A stretch of DNA of 64,000 nt, from positions 930,001-994,000 of the forward strand of contig NZ_CP038017.1 of NCBI RefSeq assembly GCF_012222825.1, written 5' to 3'. Made by a program: the position numbers and the translations under genes. Below the pieces are notes generated by a model that searched no databases, was not told the DNA's origin, and was given only the letters and a program-made list of their open reading frames with translations. This document shows, one piece after another, positions 8,482 to 17,599 of the stretch; the stretch's first letter is position 1; every line of letters starts with the position of its first letter. The DNA comes from Allofrancisella frigidaquae (GTDB lineage: Bacteria > Pseudomonadota > Gammaproteobacteria > Francisellales > Francisellaceae).

Positions 8482-9897
8482 ATGAGCAAAATCAAAATAC
8501 TCGACTGTACGTTACGTGAGGGAGAGCAATCACAAAACACTTGTTTTTCTGTAGTAGAGAAGATAACTATAGCTAACAAGCTTAAAGATTTTGGTGTAGA
8601 TGTTATAGAAATTGGACATCCTGGAATATCTAAACAAGAAGAACTCAACTGTGCAAAAATAATTGAGAATGTTAAAGATATAGATATACTAGTCCACTCT
8701 CGAGCATTAGTAGAAGATGTAGAAGCTGCTGCTAAAACCAATGCTCAATGGATTGGTATCTGGACATCGTTTAATGATATATCCCTTTCAAGTAAGTTTA
8801 ATAATAAATCTAGAGGCTGGATTAAAGGCCAAGTTAAAAAAACGGTAACGCTAGCAAAAGATTTTGGTTTCAAGATAAGATTTAGTATAGAAGATGCTTC
8901 TAGAACGCCTTTAGAACAAATTCTTAATTTAGCTACCACTGCCATACAAGCCGGAGCAGATAGAATCAGCCTAACAGATAGCGTTGGTGCTTGGCACCCT
9001 CAAGAATGCTACGATATAGTCAAAGCTGTGAAATCAAAACTTAATTGTGAGATAGAAGTACACCTTCATAATGATCTTGGATTAGCTCAAGCAAATGCTA
9101 TATCGGCTATACAAGCTGGTGCAACAGTGATCGATACCTCTATACTAGGTATTGGTGAAAGAGCTGGCATATGTGACTTAATACCTTTAGCTAAATCTTT
9201 AGATAAGTTTTATGATGTGAAAAAGTTTAATTTTAAACTTAGTCAAGAGCTTGCAGATATGATATCAAGAGTTAGCTGTTTTAACATTGAGCCCCACCAT
9301 CCTCTAGTTGGCAGAAACGTATTTACACATACTTCTAAATATCACGCGAAAGCTACAAAAAATAATCCAAAAGCATATGAAATAATAGATCCTAGTGAGT
9401 TTGGTGAGCAAAGAAAGATTATAGTAAATGAATTAAATAGAACAGAAACCCAAAGAATCAATGATAATTTAGAAGTAAAAATCCCTTTTATTAAAGGAGC
9501 ATCTGAACTACTTCACCACCGTGATGGTGTCGGCGCTAGGTGGGTATTTATGGATAGTCGTATCGATCCTAGAAGCCAAATATACATTATAGAAAGAATA
9601 TTTGACAAAGATTACTCTACCTCCTATGAATCTCATGTTGATTCACATGCTCATAATTGTGATAGTACATTTGTATTTATGGGGAACAATACTGATGGCA
9701 CTGGACTAAAAGTAAGTGTTACATTTGGAGAGGACGCTCAAAAAACTACTAAAATAATACAAAGTCCAGCTTCTGTATATATCCCTGCTAATGTTTACCA
9801 TAGCTACTCATACATATCAGGAACAGGGAGATTTTTAAATTTCGTATTATCTCCAAACTATAATCAAAGTATAGTAAATAGGACGGTTACAAACTAA
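8482..9897 (+). CDS. Homocitrate/isopropylmalate synthase-like enzyme fused to a cupin
   Basis: Residues 1 to about 330 are a DRE-TIM metallolyase-type acyltransferase: LDCTLREGEQ with metal Asp8 and Arg12, and HLHNDLG with His194/His196. A following LeuA/homocitrate-synthase-like segment has GRNVFTHTSKYHAK. These enzymes condense acetyl-CoA with a 2-oxo acid. Residues about 345-471 form a cupin: HAHNCDSTFVFMG supplies His389, His391 and Asp394, and PANVYH supplies His440, so the metal site looks intact. A fused cupin is not part of standard LeuA or NifV. The gene follows the hydrolase after 2 bases. The product is unknown. Confidence 0.82.
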   Translation: MSKIKILDCTLREGEQSQNTCFSVVEKITIANKLKDFGVDVIEIGHPGISKQEELNCAKIIENVKDIDILVHSRALVEDVEAAAKTNAQWIGIWTSFNDISLSSKFNNKSRGWIKGQVKKTVTLAKDFGFKIRFSIEDASRTPLEQILNLATTAIQAGADRISLTDSVGAWHPQECYDIVKAVKSKLNCEIEVHLHNDLGLAQANAISAIQAGATVIDTSILGIGERAGICDLIPLAKSLDKFYDVKKFNFKLSQELADMISRVSCFNIEPHHPLVGRNVFTHTSKYHAKATKNNPKAYEIIDPSEFGEQRKIIVNELNRTETQRINDNLEVKIPFIKGASELLHHRDGVGARWVFMDSRIDPRSQIYIIERIFDKDYSTSYESHVDSHAHNCDSTFVFMGNNTDGTGLKVSVTFGEDAQKTTKIIQSPASVYIPANVYHSYSYISGTGRFLNFVLSPNYNQSIVNRTVTN

Positions 9898-9913
9898 TTA
9901 CAGGGATCTTTTA

Positions 9914-9979
9914 ATGACTGGTATTATCAAAAACTCATACACCATATTAAATACGCCATATATAAAATCATGTACTTAA
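9914..9979 (+). CDS. Possible 21-residue peptide or decayed gene start
   Basis: ATG TAA-bounded frame of 21 codons (begins MTGIIKNSYTIL) with AGGGA seven bases upstream, 16 bases after the synthase-cupin stop. Good ribosome site and operon position argue that translation once started here. It may be the remnant of a longer gene cut by a stop, or a real small peptide. The spacer to the next gene shows no other coding signal. Confidence 0.3.
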   Translation: MTGIIKNSYTILNTPYIKSCT

Positions 9980-10044
9980 TTTGTATATTTGTTTATCCCC
10001 ACAACTATCAGAAATGATGTATAACAAAAGAGTAATTTATACTT

Positions 10045-10701
10045 ATGAGCGACTATAATCAATTAAAATTAATCAGCTTAAATATTTTGAAAAAAATAAA
10101 TAATAATTTAGGTTCTACAAATATAAAAAATACTTTTTATTCTCCACATTTAGATAAATACATTGTAAATGAGGGGATCATCTCAAAAAAAAGAAATTAT
10201 ACCATAGATGCTTTAACGTACGAAAATATAAATGAAATAAAGACAGAAAAGCTCTCTTTAATGAGAAACATAATTAGAAATTATATGAATGAACAAAATT
10301 TTCAAGGAATGAACATCGAACATAAAAGATTCTTCCTACGTAACAAAATAAGGTTTTTATCAGAAAAATATGGTTTAGGGAACTGTGAAGAACTGGCAAC
10401 ACAAGCATTTTTTATGTGGTGCATTAATTACTCAGAAATTTATAACGATGTATGTCTAGCTTTCTTCAAAGTATCGGAAAATTATTACAACACAAGTTTT
10501 AAACCAGAAGAGATAGATCACATTTTTGTAATTGTCGGACATAATGAGTATGGTGATAATTCAATAATCATAGACCCATGGTTGAATCAGATATTTACAT
10601 TAAAAGAGTTTAAAACAAAAATGAAGTATAACATATTTAATGTGCCGTCTATGGATATAGAAATTAGAAAAAAATTTTCTATCAAAGACTTTGTTATATA
10701 A
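10045..10701 (+). CDS. Hypothetical protein with Cys-His-Asp papain/transglutaminase-like motifs
   Basis: 218 residues, no signal peptide or membrane segment. Three blocks resemble a transglutaminase/papain-fold catalytic triad: GLGNCEELATQAFF (Cys114), EIDHIFVIVG (His159) and IIIDPWLNQIF (Asp177). The order Cys, His, Asp and the DPW context match bacterial cysteine proteases or deamidases, several of which are secreted effectors. It is preceded by a 148-base spacer and stands alone before the convergent tdk. The family could not be named; the triad is read by eye. Confidence 0.65.
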   Translation: MSDYNQLKLISLNILKKINNNLGSTNIKNTFYSPHLDKYIVNEGIISKKRNYTIDALTYENINEIKTEKLSLMRNIIRNYMNEQNFQGMNIEHKRFFLRNKIRFLSEKYGLGNCEELATQAFFMWCINYSEIYNDVCLAFFKVSENYYNTSFKPEEIDHIFVIVGHNEYGDNSIIIDPWLNQIFTLKEFKTKMKYNIFNVPSMDIEIRKKFSIKDFVI

Positions 10702-10812
10702 CATATTTTTGACGCAGTAGCCACTCAGAGTTATAATTTAACTCCCAAAGTAACATATTTATAAAATACGATAAATTGGACTAATTCAATACTTTCTAAC
10801 TGCTTCTACATC

Positions 10813-11415
10813 TTAATTATTCTCTTCGTAAACGCCCTCTTTCCAATGCTTTCTACATACAGAAAAATATTTGGTATCAATTTCTTTTAGAGAATCATCA
10901 TCAATAACTATTGGGTTACCATGTTTTAATACTTTACCATTTTGAACTATCATATTAAAGCTTGCCTTTTTACCACAGTGACAAATTGTCTTAACTTCCT
11001 CTAAGGTATCAGCTATAGACAAAAGTAAAGCTGCTGTTTCGAAAGGTTGTCCTAAATAATTGGTACGCAAACCATAACAAATTACAGGAATCTCTAAATC
11101 ATCTACGATTTCCGATAATTGCCATACTTGTTTAACTGTAAAAAAATGTATTTCATCTATTAATATACAATCAGTTTTTGTTTTTAAATTATACTGTCTT
11201 ACAAACTCAAAAATATTATCTTTATCTGTAAGAGAATACGCATCTTGATCTATACCAATACGAGATTTAACCTTATTAAGACCAGCTCTTTTATCTATAG
11301 CAGACGTTAAAACCAGAGGATGCCTACCTCTATCTTCATAATTATAAGCGACTTTTAGTAGATCTAACGTCTTACCTGCATCCATAGATGAATATCTAAA
11401 ATATAATTTTGCCAT
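10813..11415 (-). CDS. tdk: Thymidine kinase, type II
   Basis: Phosphorylates thymidine in the dTMP salvage route. Landmarks are the N-terminal MAKLYFRYSSMDAGKT P-loop, LIDEIHFF (catalytic Glu), CYGLRTNY lasso segment and zinc ligands in CHCGKKASF and CRKH. Its 200 residues match the enterobacterial enzyme closely in length. thyA (38235-39059) supplies the parallel de novo route. The O-methyltransferase gene ends to its right, 17 bases before the tdk ATG. Confidence 0.95.
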   Translation of the reverse strand: MAKLYFRYSSMDAGKTLDLLKVAYNYEDRGRHPLVLTSAIDKRAGLNKVKSRIGIDQDAYSLTDKDNIFEFVRQYNLKTKTDCILIDEIHFFTVKQVWQLSEIVDDLEIPVICYGLRTNYLGQPFETAALLLSIADTLEEVKTICHCGKKASFNMIVQNGKVLKHGNPIVIDDDSLKEIDTKYFSVCRKHWKEGVYEENN

Positions 11416-11432
11416 TAGTCTTTTCCTACATT

Positions 11433-12071
11433 CTAAACCTTTCTTATTATATTAATTCCATGACGAATAGGCAAAACTAATGTCTCAATATCTCTTCGTT
11501 GATTCACATACTTATTAAAATCATCTAAAGCTTTTGCTCTTTTATCTTGTGGATCTAAAACTTCTGCCCGCCATAAAATATCATCTACAATTATGATCCC
11601 TTTATCGGAAAGCTTATCTATTAAAATATCAAAATACTTTTGAGTTTGCTTTTTATCTGCATCTATAAATGCAACATCAATACAATTTGGCATACTTGAC
11701 AATATTTCACTAGCATCTCCTTCTAAGTATTCAATATTTGGATATTTAGCAATAAACTTTTTAGCTACTTTCTCACCAGCTTGATTTGGTTTATCAATTG
11801 TATAAACTTTTAAATTTGGAGAAACTTCAGCCATTGCTATTGCTGACATACCTGTAAATGTACCAACATCAACACATATTTTAGCTTGGGTACTAAATAC
11901 AAAAAACTGTAAAAGCTTTGTAACAATTTTTTCAGATAGCATCTGAGCACCATGGACATTTTCTTTGGTAGAGGATACAAGCTGCTTCAAATTATCAGAT
12001 AAATTACTAGTATGCTCAATGCAATACTGCCAAATACTATCTTCCGCGAACAGGTTTTGTTTCATTGACAT
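11433..12071 (-). CDS. Class I SAM-dependent O-methyltransferase
   Basis: A 212-residue methyltransferase of the caffeoyl-CoA/catechol O-methyltransferase type. It has the SAM site CVDVGTFTGMSAIAMAE, the metal/substrate region VAFIDADKKQTQKYF and IIIVDDILWRAEV. The substrate cannot be read from the sequence. It lies upstream of tdk on the same strand with a short spacer, probably cotranscribed. ATGs at 12071 and 12065 are both possible starts. Confidence 0.88.
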   Translation of the reverse strand: MSMKQNLFAEDSIWQYCIEHTSNLSDNLKQLVSSTKENVHGAQMLSEKIVTKLLQFFVFSTQAKICVDVGTFTGMSAIAMAEVSPNLKVYTIDKPNQAGEKVAKKFIAKYPNIEYLEGDASEILSSMPNCIDVAFIDADKKQTQKYFDILIDKLSDKGIIIVDDILWRAEVLDPQDKRAKALDDFNKYVNQRRDIETLVLPIRHGINIIRKV

Positions 12072-12320
12072 TTAAAAGGATCTAACTAAAACTCTTAGTA
12101 TTTTGCATTACCAATTTAGATAATGAAAGTGCTTTTGAATATTTTTTATGTTAGAATTTCGATGAATTTTATTATAAAAAACTCTCGATAAGCTTGTTGA
12201 GTTGTTAATAAATTGATAAGTTTCTGAATCAAGTTCTAAATGGTAGTTATTATATAATTCCAAACTAGATCCAGAGTTTCAAACTATAAAAATAAAATAA
12301 CATTTAAAGGTTTTTATTAA

Positions 12321-13649
12321 ATGAAAGAAGTAAAAAAAGTTTTTATTAAAACTTTGGGTTGCCAAATGAATGAGTATGACTCATCTAGAATGCATGAAGT
12401 TCTAAATGAGCATTTTAATACAGTTAAAACAGAAGATTATAAAGATGCTGACATTATATTAATTAATACTTGCTCTATTAGAGAAAAGGCTCAAGAAAAA
12501 GTTTTCCATGAACTTGGTAGATGGAAAAACCTTAAAAAAACAAAAGAAGATCTAGTCATAGGTGTCGGTGGTTGTGTTGCATCTCAAGAAGGTGAAAATA
12601 TTATTAAAAGAGCTCCATTTGTGGATTTAGTATTTGGCCCTCAAACTATCCATAGATTACCTGAGATGATCAAACAAAAAAATCAAACTCAGCAATCACA
12701 AGTTGATATATCTTTTCCAGAAGTTGAAAAATTTGATTATCTTCCTGAACCAAAAGCTGAAGGGGCTAAAGCTTTTGTATCTATCATGGAAGGTTGTGAT
12801 AAATATTGTTCTTATTGTGTAGTTCCATACACACGTGGTCCTGAAGTAAATAGACCATTTGAAGATGTACTAGCAGAATGTGCTATTTTGGCTGAACAAG
12901 GAGTCAAAGAGATTACTTTACTCGGTCAAAATGTTAATCACTACTTAGGTCCAATGGAGAATGGTCAAGTAGCAGACCTTGCTTTACTTATACACTTTAT
13001 AGCTGAAATTGATGGTATTGAAAGAATTAGATTTACAACATCTCATCCAGTTGAGTTTTCTCAAAACCTAATAGATGCTTACGCAACTGTACCAAAGCTA
13101 GCAAATCATTTACATTTACCAGTTCAACATGGCTCTGATAGAATTCTTATAAATATGAAAAGAAACCACACTATCTTAGAGTTTAAACAAAAAATCAGAA
13201 AACTACGTGCTATACGTCCAGATATTACGATATCATCTGACTTTATAGTTGGCTTTCCAGGTGAAACAGAAGAAGATTTTCAAAAGCTATTAAATCTTGT
13301 TAAAGACGTTCACTTTGACCAGTCATTTAGCTTTATATATAGTAAACGCCCAGGTACTCCTGCTGCTGATTTACCAGATGATACACCTATAGAAGTCAAA
13401 AAAGATAGACTTAAAAGGTTACAAGATCTACTAGATAGTAATGCCCAAATCATCTCTAGACAAATGGTAGGAACTAAGCAGCGTATACTAGTAGAAGGAA
13501 CGTCTAAAAAAGATGATAACGTATTATCTGGTAGAACAGAGAATAACAGAATCGTTAATTTTAAAGGTGATAAGTCTTTGATTGGTCAGTTTACTGAAGT
13601 TAAAATAACAGAAAGCTTACCACACTCTCTTAGAGGAGAACTTATCTAA
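12321..13649 (+). CDS. miaB: tRNA-2-methylthio-N6-dimethylallyladenosine synthase MiaB
   Basis: Radical-SAM methylthiotransferase that converts i6A37 to ms2i6A37 in tRNA. N-terminal cluster cysteines are in [21 protein letters not shown] and GGCVASQ. The radical-SAM CxxxCxxC is [20 protein letters not shown] domain closes the 442-residue protein. First gene of the miaB-phoH-ybeY-corC-lnt cluster, with 3 bases to phoH. Confidence 0.97.
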   Translation: MKEVKKVFIKTLGCQMNEYDSSRMHEVLNEHFNTVKTEDYKDADIILINTCSIREKAQEKVFHELGRWKNLKKTKEDLVIGVGGCVASQEGENIIKRAPFVDLVFGPQTIHRLPEMIKQKNQTQQSQVDISFPEVEKFDYLPEPKAEGAKAFVSIMEGCDKYCSYCVVPYTRGPEVNRPFEDVLAECAILAEQGVKEITLLGQNVNHYLGPMENGQVADLALLIHFIAEIDGIERIRFTTSHPVEFSQNLIDAYATVPKLANHLHLPVQHGSDRILINMKRNHTILEFKQKIRKLRAIRPDITISSDFIVGFPGETEEDFQKLLNLVKDVHFDQSFSFIYSKRPGTPAADLPDDTPIEVKKDRLKRLQDLLDSNAQIISRQMVGTKQRILVEGTSKKDDNVLSGRTENNRIVNFKGDKSLIGQFTEVKITESLPHSLRGELI

Positions 13650-13652
13650 CAT

Positions 13653-14633
13653 ATGAATAAAACTCAGTTTGTTTTAGAACCATACAACTATGATTCCATG
13701 ATGCTACTTTGTGGCAACCTTGATGAAAATATCCGTGCTATTGAAAACTATTTTTACGTTGAAATAAAACACCGTGCTGATGAATTTGAGATTTCTAGTG
13801 AATCTAGTGCAAATAACACTCAAGCTAAAAGATTTATCAAATCATGCTATGCAGAAATCTTATCTGGAAATACAGAGTTAGATTTAGAGCAAATAACTAC
13901 TATCTTAAATGCTACAGCTAAAGAAAAAACTTCTCAAGTTAAGGCAAAAAGGCCTTCTGATGAAGCCGAAGTGCAACTTAGAAGTAAAAAACTAAAAGCT
14001 AGAACTTCTAACCAAGCTACATACCTAGATAATATTAAAACCAACTTTATAACGTTTGGAGTAGGTCCTGCTGGTACAGGTAAAACTTATTTAGCTATAG
14101 CATGTGCAGTTGCTGCTTATGAGCGTGGTGAAGTACGAAGAATAGTGCTAGTCCGTCCAGCTGTAGAAGCTGGTGAGAAACTAGGGTTTCTTCCTGGCGA
14201 TTTAGCTCAAAAAATAGATCCTTACTTACGTCCGATGTATGACGCCTTATTTGACTTTATGGGCGTCGAGAAAGTTACTAAACTTATCGAGAAACAAGCT
14301 ATTGAAATAGCTCCTTTAGCCTATATGCGTGGACGAACTATTAATGATTCTTTTATAGTGTTAGATGAAAGTCAAAACACTACCAAAGAACAAATGAAAA
14401 TGTTTTTAACTAGAATAGGCTTTAATACTACTGCTGTAATTACAGGAGATATTACACAAATAGATTTACCAAAAAGTGTTACTTCAGGTTTAAAACATGC
14501 TCTTTCAATCCTTACAGATATAGACGGTATCGCTATTAGCTACTTAAAATCTGTTGATATAGTTAGACATCAAATAGTACAAAAAATTGTCAACGCCTAT
14601 GATAAGCATGAAGAGAATACAAACTATGGATAG
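13653..14633 (+). CDS. ybeZ: PhoH-like ATPase (YbeZ)
   Basis: P-loop ATPase of the PhoH family: Walker A FGVGPAGTGKTYLA near residue 133, FIVLDESQNTTKEQMKMFLTR as Walker B/sensor block and ITGDITQIDLP. It works with YbeY in RNA and ribosome maturation in relatives. The N-terminal part (about 110 residues) is the YbeZ-type KH-like region. Its stop overlaps the ybeY start by 8 bases. Confidence 0.94.
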   Translation: MNKTQFVLEPYNYDSMMLLCGNLDENIRAIENYFYVEIKHRADEFEISSESSANNTQAKRFIKSCYAEILSGNTELDLEQITTILNATAKEKTSQVKAKRPSDEAEVQLRSKKLKARTSNQATYLDNIKTNFITFGVGPAGTGKTYLAIACAVAAYERGEVRRIVLVRPAVEAGEKLGFLPGDLAQKIDPYLRPMYDALFDFMGVEKVTKLIEKQAIEIAPLAYMRGRTINDSFIVLDESQNTTKEQMKMFLTRIGFNTTAVITGDITQIDLPKSVTSGLKHALSILTDIDGIAISYLKSVDIVRHQIVQKIVNAYDKHEENTNYG

Positions 14634-15099
14634 TTTAGATCTAAATATTATCAATGATGATGAATACCCCATACCAAATGAGCAGGTCTTATTAAACTGC
14701 TTTGAGCTTGTTGCACAACGTCATAATGTCAAAGCTGCTAGCGTTAATCTAAACATTGTCTCAGATGATGAAATAAAAAATATAAATAAGCAATTTCGTA
14801 ATAAAGATAAACCAACAAATATAATATCATTTGAATTTGAGAAACCCCAAGGGCTACCAGATGGTATTATAGAAGATTTTCTAGGAGATATAGTTATAGC
14901 TCCAAATGTATTAGATAAAGAAGCTAAAGAACAACACAAAAATTTACAAGATCATTGGTGTCATATTTTTATTCATGGCTTATTACATTTACTAGGATAC
15001 GATCACCAAAATGACACCGATGCTAATATAATGGAAAGCCTGGAAATTGAGCTACTAGATAAATTGAATATACCAAACCCATATCTTATAAGAGAGTAA
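14626..15099 (+). CDS. ybeY: Endoribonuclease YbeY (rRNA maturation factor)
   Basis: Zinc RNase involved in 16S rRNA maturation and ribosome quality control. The metal site HGLLHLLGYDH is intact and NKDKPTNIISFEFE is the conserved core. I take the ATG at 14626, overlapping the phoH stop, because it gives the usual 157 residues. A TTG at 14587 would add 13 unsupported residues. Confidence 0.95.
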   Translation: MDSLDLNIINDDEYPIPNEQVLLNCFELVAQRHNVKAASVNLNIVSDDEIKNINKQFRNKDKPTNIISFEFEKPQGLPDGIIEDFLGDIVIAPNVLDKEAKEQHKNLQDHWCHIFIHGLLHLLGYDHQNDTDANIMESLEIELLDKLNIPNPYLIRE

Positions 15100-15101
15100 A
15101 T

Positions 15102-15974
15102 ATGACGGATAATAATAGTCACGACCAGCTTAAAAAAGATAAAAGCCCTTTCATCAAAAAACTTACCTCAAGTATCTTTACTATTAAAGATGAAGAAGAC
15201 CTAATTAATGCAATTACTAAAGCTACAAATAATGAGGTTATAGATAAAACCTCACAAAATATGCTACTAGGTGCTATAAAAATATCATCACTTGATGTGG
15301 GAGATATCATGATATCCCATACTAAAATAGTGGCTGTAGATATGTCTATGAGTATAAATGAGATTTTAGAAAAGACTATCCTCTCAAGTCATACACGTTT
15401 ACCTGTTTATTGCGAAAACAAAACAGAAATATTAGGCGTATTACATGCTAAAGACTTATTAAAACTAATTTTTGACGTGGAAATACAAGGATATACTAAA
15501 ACACACCTTGAGTCTGAAGACATAAAAAATATACTTCGACCTGCTATTTTCATTCCTGAAACGAAAAAACTTAACTCTATGTTAAAAGATTTTAAAAACA
15601 GTCAAAATCATATAGCTATAGTTGTTGATGAGTACGGAGCAATCTCAGGGTTGATAACTATAGAAGATATTTTAGAAGAAATAGTTGGTGATATTGAGGA
15701 TGAGTTTGATACCATCAATGAAAATATAACTAAAATAGCAGACAATTCGTTCTTAGTTGAAGCTACCACTGCAATTGAGGATTTTAATGAGTATTTCAAT
15801 ACATCTATAGATGATGAGAATGACTTTGATACTATTGCTGGAATGATTATCCAAACTCTTGAATACCTTCCCAAAAAAGGCGAAAGCATAGTTGTTGAAG
15901 ACTTCAGATTTACTATACAAGAAGCTGATAACCGTAAAATAATAAAAATTCTAGTAGAAAAATCTAAAAAATAA
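15102..15974 (+). CDS. corC: CBS-pair protein of the CorC/YbeX family
   Basis: Two CBS domains (about residues 63-190) with the signatures GDIMISHTKI, SSHTRLPVY, VVDEYGAISGLITIEDILEEIVGDIEDE, then a CorC/HlyC C-terminal domain. Linked to Mg/Co handling and, with ybeZ and ybeY, to ribosome maturation. The final base of its TAA stop is the A of the lnt ATG, so the two are translationally coupled. Confidence 0.93.
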   Translation: MTDNNSHDQLKKDKSPFIKKLTSSIFTIKDEEDLINAITKATNNEVIDKTSQNMLLGAIKISSLDVGDIMISHTKIVAVDMSMSINEILEKTILSSHTRLPVYCENKTEILGVLHAKDLLKLIFDVEIQGYTKTHLESEDIKNILRPAIFIPETKKLNSMLKDFKNSQNHIAIVVDEYGAISGLITIEDILEEIVGDIEDEFDTINENITKIADNSFLVEATTAIEDFNEYFNTSIDDENDFDTIAGMIIQTLEYLPKKGESIVVEDFRFTIQEADNRKIIKILVEKSKK

Positions 15975-17461
15975 TGAAAAAAACTATCCTTAACTTAATA
16001 TTAGCCACCTTAAGCGGTAGCCTACTTACTCTTGCATTTGCTCCTTTTCGCATAGATATTATTGCGATAGTAGCATTATGTATTTTCTTCTACTTATTGA
16101 ATAAATGTTCTAAACTCAAGAGCAGCTTTTTGATATCAGCTTTTTTTGGTATCGGTTTTTTTGGCACAAGTATTTCCTGGGTTTATATAAGTATACATTT
16201 ATTTACAGATTCAGTAGTAGCTGGCATAGTTGCAGCTATAGCTTTGGTTATTTTGTTAAGTTTTTTACATACTATTCCATTTGGCATAGGTAGCTATCTT
16301 TTAACAAAAAAATCGAACAACTTTATAAAACTATTAATATATCCAGCTTTATGGACATTATTTGAAGTAGTAAAAGCTAACTTACTATGGGGAGGTTTTC
16401 CTTGGGTATCTCTTGGTTACTCACAAACAGAATCACCTTTAATATGGTATGCTAACGTTGGCGGTGTGTATTTTGTTACATATATTATTGCTTTAATTTC
16501 GGCACTTATAGTTTTATACCTATTTAACAAAGCTAAAAACATAAGAAAAACTAGTCTTATTATTACTACAATAACTTTAATATACATAGGTGGTTATGTT
16601 ATTTCTAAAAATCAACCTAGCACTCAAACTAATGAAGTCCAAAAAGTAGTCCTAGTTCAAGGCGATTTCATCCAGGGATTTAAGTGGAACCAGGATAACT
16701 TTATTAAAATGCAAGCTTACTATAAAAGCATGGCAAGTAAATATCAAAATTCATTAATTATATTAGCAGAAAATGCCCTGCCTGATTATCGTCAATATCA
16801 ACACTTATACTTTGAGGAATTAACAAAAATAGCAAACCAAAATAATAATGCTATATTAGTAGGCTCACTCAGTATTGATAACTCAAAAATCTATAATAGT
16901 TCTACAATATTAGGTAAAGGTAAAGGTATATACAATAAACACCACCTAGTACCATTTGGAGAATATTTTCCGATTAAGTTTTTTGGTTACATAGATAGTG
17001 TTGGTCTTAGCAATTTTAATGCTGGTACAAGGATTCAACCTATAATGCAAGCTTTTGACTATCCTTTGGCTAACTTTATCTGCTATGAAATCGGTTACCC
17101 TGAACAAGTTCGTGACCAACTACAAGGTGCTAGACTAATATCCGTAATAAGTGATGACTCATGGTTTGGTGACTCTATAGCTCGTGACCAACAACTACAA
17201 ATATCTCAAGTTAGAGCAATAGAAACTTCCAAATATGTATTAGCTACTACTAGTAATGGTATAACCGCCATCATTGACCCTAGTGGTATTATTGTTAAAG
17301 AGCTTCCTAAAGATACTCAAGCTACTTTAGAATCAGAAATTTATCTTAATGATTTTGAAACAATTTGGTTAAAAATTGGTATGTCTTTGATATTTTTGGT
17401 TATTGGAATTAGTATAATTTTTGTAACAATATTCAAAATCATAAAGGAGCGCTTTTACTAA
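15974..17461 (+). CDS. lnt: Apolipoprotein N-acyltransferase
   Basis: Transfers the third acyl chain to the N-terminal Cys of lipoproteins at the inner membrane. The N-terminal 215 residues hold about six to seven membrane segments. The nitrilase-type periplasmic domain shows the Glu-Lys-Cys triad in ILAENALPDY, KGIYNKHHLVPFGEY and FICYEIGYPE. A last membrane helix follows (SLIFLVIGISIIFVTIF). Length 495 is typical. Last gene of the miaB operon; the spacer to the convergent rmuC holds no gene. Confidence 0.95.
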   Translation: MKKTILNLILATLSGSLLTLAFAPFRIDIIAIVALCIFFYLLNKCSKLKSSFLISAFFGIGFFGTSISWVYISIHLFTDSVVAGIVAAIALVILLSFLHTIPFGIGSYLLTKKSNNFIKLLIYPALWTLFEVVKANLLWGGFPWVSLGYSQTESPLIWYANVGGVYFVTYIIALISALIVLYLFNKAKNIRKTSLIITTITLIYIGGYVISKNQPSTQTNEVQKVVLVQGDFIQGFKWNQDNFIKMQAYYKSMASKYQNSLIILAENALPDYRQYQHLYFEELTKIANQNNNAILVGSLSIDNSKIYNSSTILGKGKGIYNKHHLVPFGEYFPIKFFGYIDSVGLSNFNAGTRIQPIMQAFDYPLANFICYEIGYPEQVRDQLQGARLISVISDDSWFGDSIARDQQLQISQVRAIETSKYVLATTSNGITAIIDPSGIIVKELPKDTQATLESEIYLNDFETIWLKIGMSLIFLVIGISIIFVTIFKIIKERFY

Positions 17462-17599
17462 TATGGCCTACTAGGTATAAAAGTGGATGGAAATAATCTT
17501 ATAATATTAATATTATCAAAGATAAAAAATCCCATCACCACATAGAAGGTCATTACACTATAAATGGCTTATAGAGGCTCTGGCTGAAAACTAACAATT

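Noticed and set aside
12072-12320. Search for tRNA or regulatory RNA before miaB
   Set aside because: No cloverleaf, TTCRA arm or riboswitch core found; just an AT-rich promoter region.
17462-17599. Possible small RNA or relic in the lnt-rmuC spacer
   Set aside because: Contains a short ATAATATTAATATTAT palindrome but no promoter-hairpin-T-tract set and no coding similarity.
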